Positions 58,041-64,000 of a DNA stretch of 64,000 nucleotides are shown piece after piece. Made by a program: the position numbers and the translations under genes. The notes under the pieces are model-generated. The model was not told the DNA's origin. It ran no database searches and saw nothing but the letters and a program-made list of their open reading frames with translations. Source of the stretch: an endosymbiont of Galathealinum brachiosum (GTDB lineage: Bacteria > Pseudomonadota > Gammaproteobacteria > SZUA-229); assembly GCA_003349885.1 (NCBI GenBank), contig QFXC01000013.1, positions 248,001-312,000 on the forward strand, written 5' to 3'. Positions within the stretch are counted from its first letter, which is position 1; the number at the start of each line of letters is the position of its first letter.

Positions 58041-59388
58041 ACTTCAATATTTATGTAGCAGTTGCGGGTCTGTCCATAATAAATGGGCTGGACAATGCGG
58101 CGACTGTGGCGAATGGAATTCACTTGTTGAAAGTGTGTTTGAAAAAGAAAACAACAATACCAGCCCTCGCTTTACCGGTTATGCCGGAAAAGCGTCTGTG
58201 CAGAATATGTGTGACATTGAATTACAGGAAGAACCTCGAACACCTACGGGCATTACTGAACTAGACCGGGTTTTAGGCGGTGGCATGGTACAGGGTTCGG
58301 TTGTTTTAATGGGTGGTAATCCGGGCATTGGCAAATCAACATTACTAACCCAGACTCTAGCCACACTGGGTGAAAAAATGAACGCCCTGTACGTAACTGG
58401 TGAAGAGTCATTACAGCAGGTTACCTTACGTGCCCGCCGTTTGAATTTAGGTGATGACAAATTTCAGTTGCTTGCTGAAACCTGTGTAGAAAGAGTTTTA
58501 CAACTGGCAAAACAGGCCCGACCTCAGGTTATGGTCATTGATTCCATACAGACTATTTATACCGAATTATCACAGTCTGCTCCCGGCTCAATAACACAGG
58601 TAAGAGAAAGTGCTGCTCAGTTAGTCCGTTTTGCAAAACAAACCAATACTGCATTGTTTCTGGTAGGCCACGTAACAAAAGAAGGTACTTTAGCGGGGCC
58701 ACGCGTACTAGAGCACATGGTCGATACGGTACTCTACTTTGAAGGTGATTCCGGCGAGCGTTATCGAATGATTCGTGCGATAAAGAATCGTTTTGGCGCT
58801 GTAAACGAGCTCGGTCTTTTTGCCATGACAGAAACAGGCCTGAAAACAGTTAGCAACCCTTCAGCTATCTTTCTATCACGCCATGATGAGCCGGTAGCAG
58901 GCAGCGTAATAACGGTTACCCGTGAAGGCAATCGACCACTTTTAATTGAAGTACAGGCACTGGTTGATGAATCACACCTGGGCAACCCGAGACGAGTAAC
59001 TCTGGGACTTGATCAAAACCGTTTATCAATGTTACTGGCTGTTTTACATCGCCATGGTGGTCTGGCCATGTATGATCAGGATGTATTTATCAATATAGTT
59101 GGTGGGGTTCGCGTCACTGAAACTGCAGCAGATACTGGCATGTTACTGTCTATTCTCTCCAGCTTCAGGGATCGACCTTTACCACAGAAGTTATTCACCT
59201 TTGGTGAAATCGGACTGGCTGGTGAAATTCGACCAGTACCTAATGGTCAGGAGCGCCTTAAAGAAGCGGCCAAACATGGTTTTACTCACGCTGTCATACC
59301 CAAAGGCAATATGCCCAAACCTCAGGACATACCTGATGATATGGAAATTATTGCCGTAAGCAGGGTGAGTGAACTTCTTGATATTTAA
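58027..59388 (+). CDS. radA: DNA repair protein RadA
   Basis: RadA is a RecA-like DNA helicase for branch migration in recombination. The 453-residue protein has an N-terminal zinc ribbon (CSSCGSVHNKWAGQCGDCGEW, Cys about 11-31; written here as two CxxC pairs), the Walker A GGNPGIGKSTL (about 97-107), the RadA motif AIKNRFGAVNELG (about 255-267) and a C-terminal Lon-like domain. It overlaps the CorB-like gene. Length is normal. Confidence 0.97.
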   Translation: MAKTKLQYLCSSCGSVHNKWAGQCGDCGEWNSLVESVFEKENNNTSPRFTGYAGKASVQNMCDIELQEEPRTPTGITELDRVLGGGMVQGSVVLMGGNPGIGKSTLLTQTLATLGEKMNALYVTGEESLQQVTLRARRLNLGDDKFQLLAETCVERVLQLAKQARPQVMVIDSIQTIYTELSQSAPGSITQVRESAAQLVRFAKQTNTALFLVGHVTKEGTLAGPRVLEHMVDTVLYFEGDSGERYRMIRAIKNRFGAVNELGLFAMTETGLKTVSNPSAIFLSRHDEPVAGSVITVTREGNRPLLIEVQALVDESHLGNPRRVTLGLDQNRLSMLLAVLHRHGGLAMYDQDVFINIVGGVRVTETAADTGMLLSILSSFRDRPLPQKLFTFGEIGLAGEIRPVPNGQERLKEAAKHGFTHAVIPKGNMPKPQDIPDDMEIIAVSRVSELLDI

Positions 59389-59446
59389 AAATCAACAAAA
59401 TATAGCTATGTAAATTTTGTCGAAAACACTTACAAAATATTTTGTT

Positions 59447-59606
59447 ATGAAAAAAATACTCACTAGACAACCGTCTAGTTTTAATCGCTATCCTTCTGGT
59501 TATCATAGATTTATTTTTCTATGGCAACAGTATTGCTTTAATATTTACGCTATTACTTACTTTTTACTTATACAATCTTTTCAGGTACAAAAATGATAAA
59601 AACTAA
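59447..59606 (+). pseudogene. Small membrane protein frame split by an A7 tract after the start codon
   Basis: ATG at 59447 is followed by seven A. In its own frame it encodes 49 residues unlike a protein (hydrophilic, then irregular), ending in a TGA that overlaps the next gene's ATG. If one A is skipped, the frame reads MKKYSLDNRLVLIAILLV and on through a second hydrophobic stretch (IALIFTLLLTFYLYNLF) to a basic end at 59606: a 52-residue double-membrane-segment protein. This frame has no start of its own. It may be a frameshifted gene, a programmed or transcriptional slippage site, or a chance pattern. Confidence 0.4.
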
Positions 59607-59886
59607 AAATACCCCTCTATGGGTCTTTCTTGCATTCTCAGCCATTGAAACACGTAAAGGCGCATTACTATTAATATGGTCCTGTGCAATATTTTCTATT
59701 TACTGCCTTCCCTGGAGTTTGATGTTAGGCGATTCCATAGGCGAACTGGGTAAACAGATTTTAGTTATCGATGACTGGAGCTGGATAGCCATGATGGCGC
59801 CAATGACCCTCTGGTACATCATCAGCCTGATATGGATGGACAAGAACGAAGGCTGGTTAAGTCGACCGGCTGGTGCCAATCCGTAA
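59593..59886 (+). CDS. Small membrane protein of unknown function
   Basis: The 97-residue protein begins MIKTKNTPLWVFLAFSAIE and has two hydrophobic segments (about 24-46, ALLLIWSCAIFSIYCLPWSL; about 66-84, WIAMMAPMTLWYIISLIW) with a short acidic loop. No family is recognised. Its ATG overlaps the stop of the small frame upstream (ATGA). A 10-bp hairpin follows 34 bases after the stop. Composition is Trp rich, which supports a real membrane protein. Confidence 0.65.
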   Translation: MIKTKNTPLWVFLAFSAIETRKGALLLIWSCAIFSIYCLPWSLMLGDSIGELGKQILVIDDWSWIAMMAPMTLWYIISLIWMDKNEGWLSRPAGANP

Positions 59887-59920
59887 AACGGCAAAAATCA
59901 CCGCGAAACTATTTCAGTTC

Positions 59921-59953
59921 ATCCACCTGTAACCACCAGCGTAACAGGTGGAT
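59921..59953 (+). terminator. Hairpin after the small membrane protein gene
   Basis: ATCCACCTGT and ACAGGTGGAT form a perfect 10-bp stem with a 13-base loop. No T run follows, so it is a weak terminator candidate or an mRNA end structure. Confidence 0.5.
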
Positions 59954-60112
59954 TGCTCTAATTCGTCACATCGACAGTTAAAGAACCCGAAAAATATAAG
60001 CTATTTCTAGCTAAAGCCTCTCTTTCAACAACTAAAAAGCACTACCGCTAGCATCAACTCGTTGAAACCAGTAATATACGTCCTCTTAATAACATCACCA
60101 TGAATACCCTAT

Positions 60113-60346
60113 ATGGCACGCAAATCACCGGTTAATTTTGAAAAAGCCATGTCACAACTTGAAGAGCTGGTTGAAGACATGGAGCAGGGAGAGCTTCCAC
60201 TTGAAGATGCTCTCAAGCACTTTGAAAAGGGCATCTCACTAGCAGCTGACTGCCAGCAGGCTCTCAGTAAAGCGGAGCAGAAAGTCACTCAGTTAATTGA
60301 AAAAAATGGTGAATTGCTAGAAAAACCTTTCGAGATTGACGATTAA
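60113..60346 (+). CDS. xseB: Exodeoxyribonuclease VII small subunit
   Basis: XseB with XseA degrades single-stranded DNA. The 77-residue protein has NFEKAMSQLEELVEDMEQGE and LEDALKHFEKGISLAADCQ, the family's helical signature. It lies three bases before ispA, in the common xseB-ispA-dxs operon. Confidence 0.96.
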   Translation: MARKSPVNFEKAMSQLEELVEDMEQGELPLEDALKHFEKGISLAADCQQALSKAEQKVTQLIEKNGELLEKPFEIDD

Positions 60347-60349
60347 AGA

Positions 60350-61255
60350 ATGCCTGTTGATTCACAATTTAAAACCTCGCTTAAAGTTTATTGCGAGCGC
60401 GTAGACCATCACCTCAATCTCTGGTTGCCAGAGCCCGCTGGCCCTGAAGCTCGACTCCAGGAAGCCATGCGATACTCTGTGGTTGGAGGCGGAGGAAAGA
60501 GGGTACGCCCTATCCTTGTCTATGCAGCCGGCCAGGCCCTTAATGTAGAGCCTGAACAACTGGATGCTTGCGCCTGTGCAGTTGAAATTATTCACGCCTA
60601 CTCTCTGATTCATGACGATCTACCGGCAATGGATGATGATGACTTACGCCGTGGCCGCCCTACCTGCCATGTTGCATTTGATGATGCCACTGCCATTCTT
60701 GCAGGCGATGCCCTGCAGGCTTTTGCGTTTGAAGTATTAGCCTCTGATAGCGCGATGCAAACCAGTGCTGGAAATAGAATAGAAATGATTAAATTACTGG
60801 CCCAGGCCAGTGGTTCAGTTGGTATGGCTGGCGGTCAGGCTATCGATCTGGGTGCAGTTGGCAAATCACTGGTACTCGAAGAACTGGAAAACATGCATTT
60901 ACTGAAAACCGGTGCACTGATTCGAGCCAGCGTATTACTCGGTGCTATGTGCAGCCCTAATATTCAGGCAGCAAAACTCGAAGCACTGGATACATACGCA
61001 CGCTGTGTAGGTCTGGCTTTTCAAATTCATGATGACGTATTAGATGTAACAGCCGATACGGAAACTCTGGGCAAACCACAGGGCTCTGATGAACAGCAAA
61101 ACAAACCCACCTACCCTGCTTTACTGGGTATAGAGGGAGCCAGAGAAAGAGCTCTCGATTTACATAAACGTGCCATCAAGGCACTTGAAAGCTTTGATGA
61201 CTCTGCAGATGTTTTACGCCAGCTTTCTGCTTATATTATTGAACGCGGACATTAA
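60350..61255 (+). CDS. ispA: Farnesyl diphosphate synthase
   Basis: IspA condenses IPP and DMAPP to farnesyl diphosphate for quinones and undecaprenyl phosphate. The 301-residue trans-prenyltransferase has the first Asp-rich motif [19 protein letters not shown] (about 86-104), GGAVGLKTGA-like [13 protein letters not shown], and the second motif [10 protein letters not shown] (about 225-234). It is flanked by xseB and dxs with short gaps. The link to undecaprenyl lipids supplies the polysaccharide locus. Confidence 0.96.
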   Translation: MPVDSQFKTSLKVYCERVDHHLNLWLPEPAGPEARLQEAMRYSVVGGGGKRVRPILVYAAGQALNVEPEQLDACACAVEIIHAYSLIHDDLPAMDDDDLRRGRPTCHVAFDDATAILAGDALQAFAFEVLASDSAMQTSAGNRIEMIKLLAQASGSVGMAGGQAIDLGAVGKSLVLEELENMHLLKTGALIRASVLLGAMCSPNIQAAKLEALDTYARCVGLAFQIHDDVLDVTADTETLGKPQGSDEQQNKPTYPALLGIEGARERALDLHKRAIKALESFDDSADVLRQLSAYIIERGH

Positions 61256-61266
61256 TAGATAGAAAC

Positions 61267-63111
61267 ATGCCGGATACCCAATTCTCATTACTAAAAACCA
61301 TATCATCACCGGACGATGTGCGTAATTTACCTGAAACCCAACTTCCTCAGCTGGCAAAAGAACTACGCGAGTTTGTTATTCAGTCTGTTGCACAAACCGG
61401 CGGACATCTGGCAGCTGGATTAGGTACTGTAGAATTAACACTGGCTCTACACTATGTTTACAATACGCCTGAAGACAAACTCGTCTGGGATGTAGGTCAT
61501 CAGTCATATCCGCATAAAATCATTACTGGTCGCCGTGAGCAGATGAGCAGTATTCGTCAGCATAATGGTTTAGCCGGTTTCCCTAAACGGGAAGAAAGCC
61601 CTTACGATACTTTTGGTGTCGGTCATTCCAGCACCTCAATAAGTGCCGCACTGGGCATGAGCATGGCTGCAAAAATGCGTGGCAGCAATCAGAAAACCAT
61701 CGCTATTATTGGTGATGGAGCCATGTCAGCGGGCATGGCATTTGAAGCACTCAATCATGGCGGTGATACGGATACCGATCTTCTGGTTATTCTAAATGAC
61801 AATGAGATGTCTATTTCACCAAATGTAGGCGCATTATCAAAACACCTCTCCAAAATCATGTCTGGAAAAGTGTATTCAACTATGCGCAGCGGCTCGAAAC
61901 GCGTATTAGAAAAAATTTCTATGTGGGATTTAGCCCAGAGAACCGAAGAGCATGTAAAAGGTATGGTCATGCCTGGAACCCTGTTTGAAGAACTGGGTTT
62001 TAACTATTACGGCCCGGTTGATGGCCATGACTTACCAACTCTTATTACCATGTTACAGAATCTGCATTCTCAGCCTGGCCCCATTTTATTGCATGTAATA
62101 ACGAAAAAAGGCAAAGGCTTTAAACCTGCTGAAGAAAACCCGTGCCTTTATCATGGCATAGGCAGTTTTGACCCGGAAACAGGTGATAAACTGGATACTT
62201 CATCTGGAAAGCCAACCTATACACAGGTCTTTTCAGACTGGGTATGCGATATGGCTGAAAAAGATAACAAGCTAGTCGCAATAACCCCTGCTATGCGTGA
62301 AGGTTCTGGTCTGGTCGCTTTTTCAGAAAAATTTGCTGACCGCTACCATGATGTCGGTATTGCCGAACAACATGCCGTTACTCTAGCCGCTGGTATGGCC
62401 TGTGAAAAAGCCAAACCGGTTGTCGCCATTTACTCTACTTTTTTACAACGCGCATACGATCAGCTAGTGCACGATGTTGCTATTCAAAACTTACCCGTCT
62501 TATTTGCCATTGACCGAGCCGGGCTAGTCGGAGCTGATGGACCAACTCATGCGGGTAATCTGGATTTAAGTTATCTGCGCTGTGTGCCAAACATGCTGAT
62601 AATGACACCATCAGATGAAAATGAATGCCGTTTAATGCTAACAACAGGTTATCAACATAATGGTCCAGCAGCTGTGCGTTACCCTCGAGGTCAGGGCCCA
62701 GGTGTTGAAATAGATAATAAATTCAAAGTTCTGGAAGTCGGTAAAGCTGAAATACGTCGTAAAGGGCAGGGTATTGCCCTGCTGGCTTTTGGTAGCATGT
62801 TAACTGAAGCATTAATTGCGGCTGAAGAAATAAACGCTACCGTAGTAAATATGCGATTTGTGAAACCTCTGGACACTGAAATGCTGAGATCAATTGCCAG
62901 CTCACATGAAACAATTGTTACTATTGAAGAAAATGTTGTTGCCGGCGGTGCAGGCAGTGGTGTGAATGAATGGCTGCTTGCAAATAAACTGAATAACCCT
63001 GTAATTAATTTAGGTTTACCGGATCGTTTCGTTGAACATGGCGCGACACACCTGCTTCTTGCCGAATGCGGTCTGGACGCAGACGGCATTATTCAGTCGA
63101 TTAAGACATAG
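61267..63111 (+). CDS. dxs: 1-deoxy-D-xylulose-5-phosphate synthase
   Basis: Dxs joins pyruvate and glyceraldehyde-3-phosphate with TPP, the first step of the MEP isoprenoid pathway. The 614-residue protein has [18 protein letters not shown], the TPP motif [19 protein letters not shown] (about 149-167) , [15 protein letters not shown], the pyrimidine domain [17 protein letters not shown] and [18 protein letters not shown]. It lies 11 bases after ispA. A terminator follows about 230 bases after the stop. Confidence 0.98.
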   Translation: MPDTQFSLLKTISSPDDVRNLPETQLPQLAKELREFVIQSVAQTGGHLAAGLGTVELTLALHYVYNTPEDKLVWDVGHQSYPHKIITGRREQMSSIRQHNGLAGFPKREESPYDTFGVGHSSTSISAALGMSMAAKMRGSNQKTIAIIGDGAMSAGMAFEALNHGGDTDTDLLVILNDNEMSISPNVGALSKHLSKIMSGKVYSTMRSGSKRVLEKISMWDLAQRTEEHVKGMVMPGTLFEELGFNYYGPVDGHDLPTLITMLQNLHSQPGPILLHVITKKGKGFKPAEENPCLYHGIGSFDPETGDKLDTSSGKPTYTQVFSDWVCDMAEKDNKLVAITPAMREGSGLVAFSEKFADRYHDVGIAEQHAVTLAAGMACEKAKPVVAIYSTFLQRAYDQLVHDVAIQNLPVLFAIDRAGLVGADGPTHAGNLDLSYLRCVPNMLIMTPSDENECRLMLTTGYQHNGPAAVRYPRGQGPGVEIDNKFKVLEVGKAEIRRKGQGIALLAFGSMLTEALIAAEEINATVVNMRFVKPLDTEMLRSIASSHETIVTIEENVVAGGAGSGVNEWLLANKLNNPVINLGLPDRFVEHGATHLLLAECGLDADGIIQSIKT

Positions 63112-63137
63112 AACATCATACTCATTAACTTGACGTA

Positions 63138-63188
63138 ATCGGGGTAAGGTCGTTGCTTTGTGTGCTCTGCCCCTGTGGTTACTCCGAT
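63138..63188. repeat. Long inverted repeat after dxs
   Basis: ATCGGGGTAA (63138-63147 with flanking A) and TTACTCCGAT (63179-63188) pair at 9 of 10 positions around 31 bases. It lies just upstream of repeat copy B and may be part of the same intergenic element. Confidence 0.4.
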
Positions 63189-63224
63189 CAGATTGGCAGG
63201 GTAATTCTCGACTCCGTAAAACTC

Positions 63225-63278
63225 TTGATGGTATCAATAAGGGGACGGAGCGCAAAAACGCGGTCCATCCCCGATGGA
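63225..63278. repeat. Dispersed hairpin repeat, copy B
   Basis: TTGATGGTATCA, GGGGACGGAGCGC, AAAAAC, GCGGTCCATCCCC and GATGGA follow one another. GGGGACGGAGCGC and GCGGTCCATCCCC pair at 11 of 13 positions. The segment matches copy A at 2549-2606 in both ends and loop, while the inner stem differs. Confidence 0.6.
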
Positions 63279-63337
63279 AATACTCCTAAGCAGGGCACTT
63301 AATCTCCTAAGAGCCATTAGAGATTGCTAATAATACT

Positions 63338-63364
63338 AAAAACCGATAAAATCCTGCGGTTTTT
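63338..63364. terminator. Terminator after dxs
   Basis: AAAAACCG and CGGTTTTT form an 8-bp stem with an 11-base loop and end in T. It lies 36 bases before the queD start and separates it from dxs. The same T/A pattern would serve both strands. Confidence 0.55.
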
Positions 63365-63399
63365 ACAAGTCATTTTTCAGATATAATCTAAACCCTGTT

Positions 63400-63777
63400 A
63401 TGCCAGCTAAATATACATTAAAAATAGTTACAGATTTTGCATCTGCACATACACTCCGTGATTATCCCGGAGCATGTAGTCGTATGCATGGACATAACTG
63501 GAAAGTGGAACTGGAGCTTGAATCCAGCCAACTGGATAATGTCGGCATGGCTATCGATTTTAAAGCCATGAAAAAAGCGACTAATGACGTATGTGACAAG
63601 CTGGATCATCGTTACCTGAACGAGATTGAACCCTTTACAGAGATTAATCCTACAGCAGAAAACATGGCAGCCTGGATATTTCAGGAAATTGCTAAAAAAC
63701 TTAATACTGATACCTTACGCGTAAGCTCTCTCACATTATGGGAAACTGAACGCGCCTGTGTAACCTACAGCGAATAG
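63400..63777 (+). CDS. queD: 6-carboxy-tetrahydropterin synthase QueD
   Basis: QueD turns dihydroneopterin triphosphate into 6-carboxy-tetrahydropterin for queuosine. The 125-residue protein has [20 protein letters not shown]: the zinc His (about 15 and the HGH pair) and the catalytic Cys four residues before [13 protein letters not shown] and [12 protein letters not shown] complete the family set. It lies 13 bases before folE2, which can supply its substrate; queG is also in this window. A TATAAT at 63382-63387 lies 13 bases before the start with TTTACA only 14 bases upstream, a doubtful promoter. Confidence 0.95.
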   Translation: MPAKYTLKIVTDFASAHTLRDYPGACSRMHGHNWKVELELESSQLDNVGMAIDFKAMKKATNDVCDKLDHRYLNEIEPFTEINPTAENMAAWIFQEIAKKLNTDTLRVSSLTLWETERACVTYSE

Positions 63778-63790
63778 CGAAGAGATAAAG

Positions 63791-64000
63791 ATGACCGAAG
63801 CAAAGACAATGCCCGATGTACAAAACAGCCAGGACAAACGTCATATTGCCATTAACAAAGTCGGCATAAAAGATATTCGCCATCCTGTACAGGTTAAAGA
63901 TCGCTCAGGTCATGTGCAACATACGGTTGCTAATTTCAATATGTATGTAGACTTGCCACATAATTTCAAAGGCACACATATGTCTCGATTTGTGGAGATT
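63791..64000 (+). CDS. folE2: GTP cyclohydrolase FolE2, N-terminal part
   Basis: FolE2 makes dihydroneopterin triphosphate from GTP, serving folate and queuosine synthesis. About 70 residues are present before the right edge. [31 protein letters not shown] and [19 protein letters not shown] (about 51-69) are the typical FolE2 start. It follows queD by 13 bases. In some bacteria FolE2 is the zinc-independent, Zur-controlled version; no Zur box was identified here. Confidence 0.9.
   Translation, partial: MTEAKTMPDVQNSQDKRHIAINKVGIKDIRHPVQVKDRSGHVQHTVANFNMYVDLPHNFKGTHMSRFVEI

Noticed and set aside
63120..63399. Riboswitch (preQ1 type) upstream of queD
   Set aside because: No preQ1 aptamer pattern was seen; the inverted repeats there match the dispersed repeat and a terminator instead.

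Overview
The window is chromosomal DNA from a gammaproteobacterium of moderate to low GC content. The evidence is the gene content and order: carAB, pcnB-folK-dNK-panBC, rpsP-rimM-trmD-rplS beside ffh, xseB-ispA-dxs, a complete Wsp-type chemosensory operon, and a VPLPA-type PEP-CTERM protein. I cannot name the genus from sequence alone. No phage, insertion sequence, integrase or CRISPR array was seen.

Layout. 1-2.8 kb: carAB (carB cut by the left edge) and tRNA-Glu with a clear promoter and terminator. 3-6.6 kb: a lamin-tail PEP-CTERM protein, glnS and galE. 6.7-20.3 kb, all on the minus strand: a Wzx/Wzy-type surface polysaccharide locus with rmlBACD (dTDP-rhamnose), a flippase, a methyltransferase, two polymerase/ligase-like membrane proteins, a sulfotransferase, two glycosyltransferases and a WcaJ-type initiating transferase. 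It starts 36 bases behind a tRNA-Ala gene. One glycosyltransferase carries an uninterrupted 11-base G tract, which suggests phase variation. 20.4-28.1 kb: gltX, queG, pgi and ppc.

28.2-36.9 kb, plus strand: wspABCDEF and wspR, predicted to link a membrane or surface cue to cyclic-di-GMP synthesis. It departs from the Pseudomonas version in several places. WspA has almost no periplasmic part. WspE has an extra HPt domain with Arg in place of His. WspF has lost the phosphoacceptor Asp. WspR has lost the Arg of its RxxD inhibitory site and its start overlaps a six-codon leader ORF. Because cyclic-di-GMP usually controls exopolysaccharide, this operon and the polysaccharide locus may be functionally linked (inference).

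36.9-64 kb: panD, panBC, dNK, folK, pcnB (apparently started at AUU), amtB-glnK, a TlpA-like thioredoxin, an ApbE-like flavin transferase, hslR, a LysM/FecR-domain protein, htpG behind a heat-shock promoter, a TPR-like exported protein, rplS-trmD-rimM-rpsP, ffh, an MBL-fold enzyme, ypjD, a CorB-like protein, radA, xseB-ispA-dxs, queD and the start of folE2.

Between genes there are several dispersed repeats. The most striking is a family of AGTCGTA-like heptamer arrays that point inward from both sides of three gene junctions and run into the stop codons of several genes. Others are a REP-like hairpin, a nested CATTCTGAG hairpin, and a hairpin element of about 55 bases present at both ends of the window.
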